Positions 22,533 through 33,981 of a DNA stretch of 64,000 nucleotides are shown here, piece by piece. Made by a program: the position numbers and the translations under genes. Positions within the stretch are counted from its first letter, which is position 1. Each line of letters opens with the position of its first letter. Source of the DNA: Tubulanus polymorphus (Eukaryota > Nemertea > Palaeonemertea > Tubulaniformes > Tubulanidae); the NCBI RefSeq assembly GCF_964204645.1, contig NC_134025.1, positions 15,158,001 through 15,222,000 of the forward strand. Reading direction: 5' to 3'. Below the pieces are notes generated by a model that worked only from the letters and a program-made list of their open reading frames with translations, made no database searches and had not been told where the DNA came from.

Positions 22533-22874
22533 ACGCAAGGGTGCAACTGCAATTTCGAAGTAGCAGCTCCCGCAGTCCAATCGCCTGTTAATTTCGAATT
22601 GCCAGCGCCGGAAGCCCCGAGACAGCCGCCTATGAACTTCGAGCAACCAGCACCAGCAACACGTTCGCCACCTGTTCGTTTTGAGTCTCCGTTGACTCCC
22701 GTCGTACCGATGAGCAGTACGCCACATATGTTAAATCCAAACGCTGCTGTGTTCAATCCGCCCGGGATGCACCACACAAATGATCAACTCATTAATGAGT
22801 TTTCCGGTTTGCTCGGCTACTCGTGCTGGCGGGGTAGTCTGGAGAGGCCAATGAAAACTCCGGGGTGTTACTAA
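22533..22874 (+). CDS. Proline-rich coding-like stretch, possible host exon (duplicated at 25271-25612)
   Basis: An open frame follows a stop at 22530-22532 and ends at 22874. It shows a peptide periodicity of NFE-x-PAPA-x-PP type (NFELPAPEAPRQPPMNFEQP, then RFESPLTP), then HMLNPNAAVFNPPGMHHTND. No convincing ATG or splice sites decide its limits. The repeat pattern and GC content differ from the AT-rich surroundings, so it may be an exon or retroelement gag piece. I do not recognise a family. Low confidence that it is expressed. Confidence 0.3.
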   Translation, partial: TQGCNCNFEVAAPAVQSPVNFELPAPEAPRQPPMNFEQPAPATRSPPVRFESPLTPVVPMSSTPHMLNPNAAVFNPPGMHHTNDQLINEFSGLLGYSCWRGSLERPMKTPGCY

Positions 22875-23568
22875 AACTATGTACTACTAAAACGAAGACC
22901 GAAGACCTATGCACTTTGCGAGACTAAACCTATGCATGACTAAAACGAAGACCGAAGACCTATGCACTCATTAGAAATCATAACTAGGGGCGCTATCTAT
23001 ATATTCAACCACCTCTGTCGATGAGTATAGGCAATCGGGACCTACTCGATATAAACATACATAAGGAAACGTAAAATGTTCGGTTATTTTTCTCGGGTGC
23101 ATAGGTCTTCGTTTTAGTAGTGCACAGTTTTAGTAACACCCACACACGCAAAACTAAAACTATGCATGACTAAAACGAAGACCTATGCTCTTTTACAAAA
23201 CTTACTTCAAACGTCGAATTCTTTACGCAACCACTTCGGGGAAGCTCCAGTTACGACTATGCTGACAAATGTACGTATTTACGACGAATAAAACGAAGTT
23301 TTCATCTATTAATGTGCGATTTCTATTATATTCGATTCGCTGCGTTGTCGTGGCTAATACATCATTTTCACAAATAAATGTTGAGGATTCTATTCTTCTA
23401 TTAATACTCTACACTCCGCTCGAGCCAGATCTCATCTCGGGACCGTAATGATATGACCGACTCGAGTGATATCCGAGGAGGATGTCATGTATTTTATAAA
23501 CTTGTCCAAAAATTAAAAAAAAAAAAATCTTAGAATCGAACGGTTATCCGGGTTGATCGGATCCTGAA

Positions 23569-26306
23569 TTTATCATTAATAAAAGAGGATTACAATGAAT
23601 CCGCTTGATTGTTTAACTGTTTAAGTATTAAATTGTGTACATTGTATATTCATAAACTAAATGAAATAAATCACGAATAAGATTTTTAAATTAGCTGAAA
23701 TGTATGAAATATTGTATGAAATATTAGTTAATTGAAAAGGGGGGTTGAGGTATCAATGTATTAAATACGTATTACTGTATTAAATACATATATTATGCTT
23801 TATCTTTTAAATTCAAGTCACAGAAGTAATTTATGTTTTAATTTATTCAAATATGTTGTTAAATTTCTTTACATAAACTAAAATAATACAAGATGATACT
23901 AACTTATTCAAGGTAAAGTTTTTCTAGTATTATTCTAGTCAAATGTAAAGAAATGTAAAGTAAACAAGAATTGAATAGATTCAATAAGAATTATAATAGG
24001 TTTCTTTAACTTTAACTAAATAATACTAGCTTATTCAATTGTATTGTTTTTCTAATGTTTTTTATTCAATTCTTGTTTACTTTACATTTCTTTACATTTG
24101 ACTAGAATAAAACGCATATAAATATAAATAATCACTGTTTTAAATATGAATTATTTCACTCGTTAATTACTCGTTACTTTTTATATTGAAAATAAGAATT
24201 TAACGCATATAAATATAAATATTCAATGATTTATATATGAATTATTTCAATCACACTTTACTAACACTTTTAATGTTTAAAAATCTAACTCATACCAAAT
24301 ATAAATATTGAAATATGTTTAAAATATATCTATATATCTATTTATAAGAGCTCGTTAATTACTCGTTACTTTTTTACTAACACTTTACTCACACTTTTAT
24401 ATTGAATAATCTATCAATTTATATATGTTATTCATTTATATTTTATTCATGTATATGAATATTTTAAGAGTAATAGGGAATATGTTGTTTCAGGTTAAAG
24501 GTTGAATGGTCGAGTCCATTAATAACAAATATTAAAAGTAATTTAAAACTTTAATATATTTTCATAACCGTGTGTATTTCAGTTGAATATTATTATTATT
24601 TGAATATATTTGATTATATGAATGTGTGTATTGTAAATAAATCAATTGGTGGCGGAGCGGGGCGGTAGCGAAGTTGAGCGACCAATTGATTTAATACAAT
24701 ATGCTTTTTAAATTATTGATATCTTAGAATAAATATTTAGTTTTAATATAAAATGCACACGGTTATGAAAATATATTATGGTTTTAAATTACTTTTATGG
24801 TTTTAAATTACCGTTCGACCTTTGATCTGAAGCAACATATTCCCTATTACTGCTAAATAATATAGCATTTCCATGTTGAATGATATAAGTTTTTTAACTT
24901 AATATAGATTCAATAGATTTTCCTTAACAGTGATTGATATTGTTTTGAGAGTTAATTAATTATAGTGTACTTATTATTCAATTCATTTTGAGATTAATGA
25001 ATTAATATACTTTATGTTTTATGCAAATGTTAAGATATATTTTTTTATATTTTGTAGACCTTGCTAGTTGATAACTACTATAGTTGCCAGTCACATTTCC
25101 GATAGTTCCGATGGTTTATTGAAATTCGCTAAATGTAAACCAACTGGTACTTAAATAAACTGTTCATCCGCACCAATAGTCTGTTTAGCTGATGTGCCTG
25201 GGACAGGTTTTCTTCCCCTCCGGACCTTAACCCCTGCATACCACAATATCTCGACTTGAAGGGACATTAAACGCAAGGGTGCAACTGCAATTTCGAAGTA
25301 GCAGCTCCCGCAGTCCAATCGCCTGTTAATTTCGAATTGCCAGCGCCGGAAGCCCCGAGACAGCCGCCTATGAACTTCGAGCAACCAGCACCAGCAACAC
25401 GTTCGCCACCTGTTCGTTTTGAGTCTCCGTTGACTCCCGTCGTACCGATGAGCAGTACGCCACATATGTTAAATCCAAACGCTGCTGTGTTCAATCCGCC
25501 CGGGATGCACCACACAAATGATCAACTCATTAATGAGTTTTCCGGTTTGCTCGGCTACTCGTGCTGGCGGGGTAGTCTGGAGAGGCCAATGAAAACTCCG
25601 GGGTGTTACTAAAACTATGTACTACTAAAACGAAGACCGAAGACCTATGCACTTTGCGAGACTAAACCTATGCATGACTAAAACGAAGACCGAAGACCTA
25701 TGCACTCATTAGAAATCATAACTAGGGGCGCTATCTATATATTCAACCACCTCTGTCGATGAGTATAGGCAATCGGGACCTACTCGATATAAACATACAT
25801 AAGGAAACGTAAAATGTTCGGTTATTTTTCTCGGGTGCATAGGTCTTCGTTTTAGTAGTGCACAGTTTTAGTAACACCCACACACGCAAAACTAAAACTA
25901 TGCATGACTAAAACGAAGACCTATGCTCTTTTACAAAACTTACTTCAAACGTCGAATTCTTTACGCAACCACTTCGGGGAAGCTCCAGTTACGACTATGC
26001 TGACAAATGTACGTATTTACGACGAATAAAACGAAGTTTTCATCTATTAATGTGCGATTTCTATTATATTCGATTCGCTGCGTTGTCGTGGCTAATACAT
26101 CATTTTCACAAATAAATGTTGAGGATTCTATTCTTCTATTAATACTCTACACTCCGCTCGAGCCAGATCTCATCTCGGGACCGTAATGATATGACCGACT
26201 CGAGTGATATCCGAGGAGGATGTCATGTATTTTATAAACTTGTCCAAAAATTTAAAAAAAAAAAATCTTAGAATCGAACGGTTATCCGGGTTGATCGGAT
26301 CCTGAT
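23569..26306. repeat. Tandem duplication, unit 2 (about 2,738 bp)
   Basis: Second copy of 20823-23568, joined at GGATCCTGA. It carries the second head at 24469-24851. At its right end it runs on into the satellite array, so the duplication probably arose by unequal exchange or replication slippage. Near-identity means either a recent event or an assembly duplication. Confidence 0.9.
24469..24851. repeat. Head palindrome inside tandem unit 2
   Basis: Copy of 21723-22105 carried along by the tandem duplication. Same element-side and outer-side flanks. Confidence 0.85.
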
Positions 26307-28785
26307 CGATCGAAGTCTACTGTTGTAGGAGTACGCGTTATTGTGACTGATTAATTATTCGCCATTAACCAAAATTGAACTGGGTGCATAGGTCTTCGTT
26401 TTAGTAGTGCATAGTTTTAGTAACACCCACACACGCAAAACTAAAACTATGCATGACTAAAACGAAGACCTATGCACTTTTGCAAAACTTACTTCAAACA
26501 TGAAATTATTCACACAACCACTTCGGGGAAGCTCCAGTTACGACTATGCAGACAAATGTACGTATTTACGACGAATGAAACGAAGTTTTCATCTATAAAT
26601 GTGCGATTTATATCATATTCGATTCGCTGCGTTGTCGTTGCTAATACATTATTTTCACAAATAATTGTTTACGATTCTATTCTTCTGTCAATACTCTACA
26701 CTCCGCTCGAGGCGGATCCCATCTTGAGACCGTAATGAAATTACCGACTCGAGTGATATCTGAGTAGGATGTCATGTATTGTATAAAGTTGTCCAAAATT
26801 TTTCAAAAAACATCTTAGAATCGAACGGTTATCCGGGTTGATCGGATCCTGATCGAAGTCTACTGTTGTAGGAGTACGCGTTATTGTGACTGATTAATTA
26901 TTCGCCATTAACCAAAATTGAACTGGGTGCATAGGTCTTCGTTTTAATAGTGCATAGTTTTAGTAACACCCACACACGCAAAACTAAAACTATGCATGAC
27001 TAAAACGAAGACCTATGCACTTTTACAAAACTTAATTCAAACATGGAATTATTCACGCAACCACTTCGGGGAAGCTCCAGTTACGACTATGCCGACAAAT
27101 GTACGTATTTACGACGAATAAAACGGAGTTTTTATCTATAAATGTGCGATTTCTATTATATTCGATTCGCTGCGTTGTCGTGGCTAATACATCATTTTCA
27201 CAAATAAATGTTTAGGATTCTATTCTTCTATTAATACTCTACACTCCGCTCGAGCTGGATCTCGTCTCGGGACCGTAATGATATGACCGACTCGAGTGAT
27301 ATCCCAGTAGAATGTCATGTATTTTATAAACTTGTCCAAAATTTTTCAAAAAACATCTTAGAATCGAATGGTTATCCGGGTTGATCGGATCCTGATCGAT
27401 CGAAGTCCACTGTTGTTGGAGTACGCGTTATTGTGACTGATTAATTATTCGCCATTAACCAAAATTGAACTGGGTGCATAGGTCTTCGTTTTAGTAGTGC
27501 ATAGTTTTAGTAACACCCACACACGCAAAACTAAAACTATGCATGACTAAAACGAAGACCTATGCACTTTTACAAAACTTACTTCGAACGTGGAATTCTT
27601 CACGCAACCACTTGGGGGAAGCCTAGTTACGACTATGCCGACAAATGTACGTATTTACGACGAATAAAACGAAGTTTTCATCTATAAATGTGCGGTTTCT
27701 ATTATATTCGATTCGCTGCGTTGTCGCGGCTAATACATCATTTTCACAAATAAATGTTTAGGATTCTATTCTTCTATTAATACTCTACACTCCGCTCGAG
27801 CCGGATCTCATCTCGGGACCGTAATGATATGACCGACTCGAGTGATATCCGAGTAGGATGTCATGTATTTTATAAACTTGCCCAAAATTTTTCAAAAAAC
27901 ATCTTAGAATCGAACGGTTATCCGGGTTGATCGGATCCTGATCGATCGAAGTCTACTGTTGTAGGAGTACGCGTTATTGTGACTGATTAATTATTCGCCA
28001 TTAACCAAAATTGAACTGGGTGCATAGGTCTTCGTTTTAGTAGTGCATAGTTTTAGTAACACCCACACACGCAAAACTAAAACTATGCATGACTAAAACG
28101 AAGACCTATGCACTTTTACAAAACTTAATTCAAACATGGAATTATTCACGCAACCACTTCGGGGAAGCTCCAGTTACGACTATGCCGACAAATGTACGTA
28201 TTTACGACGAATAAAACGGAGTTTTTATCTATAAATGTGCGATTTCTATTATATTCGATTCGCTGCGTTGTCGTGGCTAATACATCATTTTCACAAATAA
28301 ATGTTTAGGATTCTATTCTTCTATTAATACTCTACACTCCGCTCGAGCTGGATCTCGTCTCGGGACCGTAATGATATGACCGACTCAAGTGATATCCCAG
28401 TAGGATGTCATGTATTTTATAAACTTGTCCAAAATTTTTCAAAAAACATCTTAGAATCGAACGGTTATCCGGGTTGATCGGATCGTGATCGATCGAAGTC
28501 CACTGTTGTAGGAGTACGCGTTATTGTGACTGATTAATTATTCGCCATTAACCAAAATTGAACTGGGTGCATAGGTCTTCGTTTTAGTAGTGCATAGTTT
28601 TAGTAACACCCACACACGCAAAACTAAAACTATGCATGACTAAAACGAAGACCTACTTCAAACATGGAATTCTTCACGCAACCACTTCGGGGAAGCTCCA
28701 GTTACGACTATGCCGACAAATGTACGTATTTACGATGAATAAAACGAAGTTTTCATCTATAAATGTGCGATTTCTATTAGGCCAA
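26307..28785. repeat. Satellite array, about 545-bp monomers
   Basis: GGTGCATAGGTCTTCGTTTT recurs at about 26383, 26926, 27473, 28018 and 28565, a spacing of 543-547 bp; diverged copies sit at about 23095 and 25834. Each monomer holds a foldback of two arms of about 38 bp (GTGCATAGGTCTTCGTTTTA facing its complement) around AACACCCACACACGCAAA. Monomers differ by scattered substitutions, with alternation of two subtypes (for example 27040 and 28130 share GGAATTATTCACGC). Short ORFs here are chance frames. Confidence 0.9.
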
Positions 28786-29705
28786 AAATGCATTTTTTCT
28801 CATGATTTTGAAATCCCGCCTGCATCGGAAAAATCATCGGAAAATTAGATGAAAATAATGTCCATCCTCCCGCATCATAGCTCGAAGATAAATGTGTTTT
28901 TTTATAAGAATTAAAATCCCCCCATCCGCATTGATATACTAACCATATCGTCATCTTTTCATCATTTTATTTCTCTATGAACGTATCGAGAAGTTTCTTT
29001 TTAGTAGTGCATAGTTTTAGTCTAATCTCAACCTTGGGGAATTAGTTATGTAACCATTTCAAAGACCTATGAAACCAATGAAGTGTCTAAGTGTTTCATT
29101 ATGAATTACTGTTCGTTGGTTTCTACCGCGTTAAAAAAGGGGTGGTGTACGGGGATGGTAGTAGAGGGTAAAGTGGTTGGTCCTGTCTAAAAGAATGTAT
29201 GGCCCTTAAAAACGTTCCACTCTGACATCGCCCTCCAATTCATTTTGCGAAAATTGAAGCCAGTTTTAAGATTGGGTGTCTGGGGTCAAGTTGTTTATCG
29301 CTGTACGTGACACTAGGTGTCCGTTTTCTGCTGTGTATCACTTATGCACTCATCGATTCACCTTAAAATTGTCACCACACCTTGGCGAATAAACTGACGT
29401 GGATAGATCTTCGTTAGTCAAGCCCACGCAAGGGAAACTACAACTATGTACATTTGTACGACTAAAATGAAGACATATGCACCAAACGTGGCATCCTCGC
29501 TTGGCAGGTTTTAATTGCCGCCCGCCGGAAGTTCATGTCAACACATACCCTTGCCGCAAACCCTCTATTGTTCTTATTACATCGCCCACGATTTCTCGGG
29601 TGAAAAAGGTTCCCGCTCAGCGCCTACCAGTCTATATTCTAGCCAATCAGATGCGTTTTTCCTGGCACAACGTTTGCTCTATAAATACCACGCATCTGAT
29701 ATGTA
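28786..29705. other. Unassigned DNA between satellite and inverted unit
   Basis: No supported gene. It is less AT-rich than the virus-like DNA. Around 29400-29480 there are degenerate satellite-like pieces (CGACTAAAATGAAGAC). A plus-strand frame at 29477-29710 has no recognisable domain. Confidence 0.5.
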
Positions 29706-29857
29706 AGTAATAGGGGTAATGGGCTTTCAGGCCAAAGGTCGAACGGTCGAGCTCATAAAAAATGAAAAATAAATTCTTGCACGCTCGAATTTATTTTTCA
29801 TTTTTTACTTGCCCGCCCTTTCAACCTTTAGCCTGAAAGCCCATTACCCCTATAACT
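29706..29857. repeat. Head palindrome (152 bp), left end of inverted unit
   Basis: Outer arms AGTAATAGGGGTAATGGGCT and its complement, then AAAGGTCGAACGGTCGAGCT against a partly matching arm. The inner stem is AT-rich around AATAAATTC/GAATTTATT, unlike the GC-rich centre of the long heads. The left flank is unrelated DNA; the right flank is the element. Confidence 0.85.
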
Positions 29858-29903
29858 CTTAAAATATTCATATATATGAATAACATATAAATGAATAACT
29901 TCT

Positions 29904-32540
29904 AAAAAGGATAAAATATTAGAATTCAAAAAATATGATTACAAAAATAAAGTACCATTTTTTATATATGGAGATTTTGAATCATTAAATAAAGATTTAA
30001 CTGATCAAGATAGAAAAGAAATATATTATAAAAGAAAGAAATAAAATTCTAATGAAAATGATTTTTCAGATGAACCACCAAAAACAAATACTATTAAAAA
30101 GATTCATCAATCAGCTGCAGCTTTCGGATTATAAATAAAATCTGATTATCCAGAACTAATTAAAAGTGAATATTATGATTATAGAAATGAAAATGTTATC
30201 AATCATTTTTGTGACTTATTAATTGAATATGAAATAAAATTTAATGAAAAGTTAAATGAAAATATAGAAATTATAATGACAGAAGAAGATAAAGAAGCAT
30301 TTGAGTTTGCAGATAAATGTTATTATTGTGAAAAGATATTTAACTATAAAGATAAACAAGTAAGAGACCATGATCATTTGAACGGAAAGTTTAGAGGCGC
30401 AGCGCATGAGAATTGTAACTTACAAGCTAAGAAAATTAACTTTGTACCAGTTATATTTCATAATCTATCAGGATATGATGCACATTTATTTATCAAACAG
30501 TTATGTCATAAAATAGAAGAAATTAATAATGAAATAGAAAGATTAAATTCAAATAGATCAAAAGATAAAATAACAACATATAAATTTAAAATGTTAGCTA
30601 AAACATCTGAGAATTATATATCATTCCAATTCGGGTGTCTAAGATTTATAGATTCATATAGATTTTTAGGTAGTTCATTAGATAACTTATCAAAATCATT
30701 AGTTGATGATGAATTAAAAATATTAAAACAACTTTATCCAAATAATGATTTCCAATTAATGAGATATAAAGGAGCGATTCCATATTCTTTCTATAAAAAT
30801 GATAATGATTTCAATATAACTGAATTATTAAAAGAACAATTCTATGATGAATTAAAAAATGAATATGTTAAAGATGAAGTATATAATAGAACATTGAATA
30901 TTTGGAATCATTTCAAAATAGAAAATCATGGGCCATTAGTAGATTAATATTTAAAATCAGATGTATTATTATTAACCGATATATTCGAAAGGTTTAGAGA
31001 TGTAAACCTAAAATATTTTAATATTGATCCATGTCATTGTTATTCATCACCAGGATTAACATGGGATTGTGGATTAAAATTTACAGATATAAAAATGGAT
31101 TTGTTAACAAATATAGATCAATTATTATTATTTGAAAAATCTATAAGAGGAGGAGTTTCAGGTGTATTAGGCGATAGATATTTCAATGTAAATGATAATC
31201 CTGGATATTAGTTATTATATATAGATGCAAATAATTTGTATGGTTGGGCAATGATGGAACCACAACCTTATGGAGTATTTGAAATAAGTGAAGTTTTACA
31301 ACATGAAATTAATTATAAATCCTAGATATTGCAGATGATTCAGATACTGGTTACTTCTTTGTTGTAGATTTAGAATATCCTGAACATATTAAATTTAAAT
31401 CTAGAAATCTAGCATACTGTCCAGAACATAAAACTGTTAAACATGAAGAATTATCAAATTATCAAAAAAGAATTAAACCCGAAAATCATATTCATACAGA
31501 AAAGTTAATGGTAACTCAGGAAGATAAATATGATTATGTAGTACATTATAGAATGTTGATGTTTTATTTGAACCAAGGAATGATCCTAAAATAAGTACAT
31601 AGATATATTTCATTTAGTCAATCAAAGTGGTTAGAAAAATATATAGACTTTAACACCAAACAGAGAACTGATGCTAAAACTGATTTTGAGAAAGATTTCT
31701 TCAACCTAATGAATAATGCATTCTATGGTAAGACTTGTGAAAGTATTAGAAATAGAAATGATATTGAGTTAGTTAGTGATGGCAAAAGGATAAGGCATTT
31801 AAAATCATATCCTAAAATTTTAGGTAACAGAATATTTGATGAAAATTTAGCTGCAGTTAAAATGAGAAGAACATCTATGAAATTTAATAAACCAATTTAT
31901 GTTGGAGCATCAGTTTTAGAAATATCAAAGCTATTGATGTATGAATTCTATTATAATGTATTACAACCTCATTTTGGAGAAATACATATATAAATCTTAT
32001 ATTTTGATACCGACAGTTACATATTAAAGATAAAAACTAATAACATAACTGATGATTTAAAAACATTAAAACATCATTTTGATTTCAGTAATTATCCTAA
32101 AGATCATGAATTGTTTAGCAATGATAATAAAAAGCGACCCGGGAAGTTTTGAGGATGAATTAGGCGGTGAAGAAATGCTAGAGTTCATAGGTATTAGATC
32201 TAAAATGTATTCATATAAAACTAAAGAACATGAAGCTAAACAGTTAAAAGGAATTACCAAAAGTGTAGTAGAAAAGAATATTTATTTCAAAGATTATATC
32301 AATTGTATATTCAAAGAAGAAGTTAGAAAACATAAGATGAAATGTTAAACATCTGAAGATCATGAAATGTTTATTGAAGAGATAGAGAAGATAAGTCTAA
32401 ACCCATTTGATAATAAAAGATATATTTTAGATGATGGAATTCATACAGTTGCTTATGGTTGTAATTTAGATGAATATCTAAAGTTCAAAAGAGAAGAAAC
32501 AAAAGAGAACGAGACAATGAAAAGAATTCTAACGTGTTAA
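29904..32540 (+). pseudogene. polB: Family-B DNA polymerase, copy 3 (5'-deleted, broken)
   Basis: Begins at the codons for KDKILEFKKY, fused directly to element-end DNA, so the N-terminal fingers and the first third are absent. It keeps the exonuclease I region (YGDFES), HNH/EndoVII-like module (CYYC, RDHDHLNGKFRGAAHENC), palm motif B (NNAFYGKTCESI) and motif C with its aspartates (DTDS near 32010). Many stops (for example near 30042, 30134, 30946, 31208, 31593 and 31991) and a deletion near 31310 make it non-functional. It ends TGT TAA at 32535-32540, like the other copies. Confidence 0.85.
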
Positions 32541-32569
32541 TCAAATTTTAATAAAAATATGTATTATAA

Positions 32570-32923
32570 ATGGAAAGTAAACAAGCAAACAGTGAGAACA
32601 ACAAATTATTTCTAGATAGAATAAAAGATACTTCAAATGTCAAATCAGTAGATTATAAATTTAAGAAGTTAACAGAATTAACAATCCATAAGAAATATCT
32701 AATTACAGATATTGTTACAGTTACTAACAAATATGGAGATAAATTAGTTATACACTTAGAATATGAAGGATTAAAAGGAAATACATATAAATTCAGAACA
32801 TATTTACCAGATAGATTTCATAGATTATCAAGTGAAGATTTACAAGAATTATGTTCTGGAGATTTCTATTTCGTATACAAAGGTAAGAATGAAAAAGGGC
32901 ACCATGAAATAGATTTCGAATAA
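32570..32923 (+). CDS. 117-aa conserved small protein, copy 3
   Basis: Intact, starting MESKQAN. It differs from the copy 1 protein by only a few residues (for example DIVTVTNKYGD for DIDRVTNKFGD-like text). It lies 29 bp after the polymerase remnant, the same spacing as in copy 1. It is intact although the polymerase next to it is wrecked. Confidence 0.65.
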   Translation: MESKQANSENNKLFLDRIKDTSNVKSVDYKFKKLTELTIHKKYLITDIVTVTNKYGDKLVIHLEYEGLKGNTYKFRTYLPDRFHRLSSEDLQELCSGDFYFVYKGKNEKGHHEIDFE

Positions 32924-32940
32924 GAAAATATGTAAAATAA

Positions 32941-33192
32941 ATGGTAGAATTAAAAGAATACAGAATATTTGTTGATTCAAGAAGGCTTACTTATTATAAA
33001 TCACATAATTTACTAGTACAATTAGATAGAGAATTTAAGAATTGTGTAGATTTAAAATTAGTTAACGTAAGTTTATGTAATTCTTTTCATAATATATCGA
33101 ATAAAAGTCTTGATCATTTAGCTTTTAAAATTCATGTTAGAAATTTGAATAAATGGTTTCATCTTTATCTAAAACCAGGATTATATAATTAA
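32941..33192 (+). pseudogene. Putative jelly-roll virion protein, copy 3 (truncated at inversion junction)
   Basis: Encodes only the first 83 residues, ending KPGLYN. At that point the sequence switches to the inverted 3' part of copy 2's C2H2 gene, and a stop happens to fall at 33190-33192. The N-terminal 20 residues match copy 1 closely; residues 60-75 are more diverged. Confidence 0.75.
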
Positions 33193-33949
33193 GAAACTTA
33201 TTCTTCACCCTTTTTACCGCATCATCAATAGTTGTTTCATTGTTATGCTTATTCATCCAATCAAATTTATCATTATTTTCTACTTTATGTTTCATAGAAT
33301 CTTTATTATCAATATGCTTATCTGTAACTATATTTTCATTATCATCTTTATTAGTGTTTGCTCCTAATATTTCATTTACAGTGTTTGATCCTAATATTTC
33401 ATTAGCATCAGTTAAATCTAATTCATCTTTATTAGGTGTTGCTAATAAAAAATCTTCATATAATTCTTTACCATTTACTTTTTTATTTGAAACAAACTTT
33501 GTGACATATCTAAATGGGTGTTCTATAAATTCTCTTAAACCAACACGTTCTATAACATTAGTAATATGTACCTTTGTATTCATATGTTTATTCCAATTTG
33601 ATGGAGCGTTTGAAAATTCACCTTTACAATAAGCACAATAATTTCTATTTTCACTAACATTTAATATTATTGCATTATTAGATGTAGAAGGTATTACATT
33701 ATTAGATGTAGTAGGTATTACTGTAGTAGGTATTACTGTCGTAGGTATTACATTATTATCAATTACATTACTTAAATTATCAACAACACCACTTTTATTA
33801 TTATCGATTTCTATTAGTTTAGTTTTATAAATTTTGAAAATAGGATCAAATATCAAAGCTATATTACAAGGTATTACATAATATAAACCATCATTATTTT
33901 CATGTGTATCGATGTATGGAATATGTTTATATACTTTACCTCCTTCCAT
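33193..33949 (-). pseudogene. C2H2 protein, copy 2 (3' end lost at junction)
   Basis: Starts MEGGKVYKHIPYIDTH at a clear ATG (33949). One finger is visible (CAYCKGEFSNAPSNWNKHMN, then H). Short TTVIP repeats precede it and NEILG-type repeats follow it. The open frame runs to 33137, but its last 16 or so residues are antisense of the copy 3 virion-protein gene, so the natural C terminus is gone. Apart from MEGG and the finger type it is little like the copy 1 protein. Confidence 0.6.
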
Positions 33950-33981
33950 TTAATATAAGATTTTTTATTAAAGTTAAAATT

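Larger units (their letters stand above)
20823..23568. repeat. Tandem duplication, unit 1 (2,746 bp)
   Basis: Repeats almost perfectly as 23569-26306. Differences seen are an 8-bp loss near 24993 in unit 2 and a few single bases. It contains an inverted repeat with arms of about 45 bp (about 21190-21234 and 21308-21362), an inverted copy of the iteron region (21363-21722), a head palindrome (21723-22105), a less AT-rich coding-like stretch (22533-22874), and satellite-related foldbacks (22860-23190). The stretch 20701-21190 has no gene I can support. Confidence 0.9.

Noticed and set aside
22413-22777. Two minus-strand ORFs opposite the proline-rich stretch (and duplicates at 25151-25515)
   Set aside because: Antisense frames in a GC-richer island, with no domain or splice support.
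26472-28954. Short ORFs in and next to the satellite
   Set aside because: They are not conserved in frame from monomer to monomer.
29477-29710. Plus-strand ORFs before the inverted unit
   Set aside because: Two overlapping frames of similar length, no domain, and one runs into the head palindrome.
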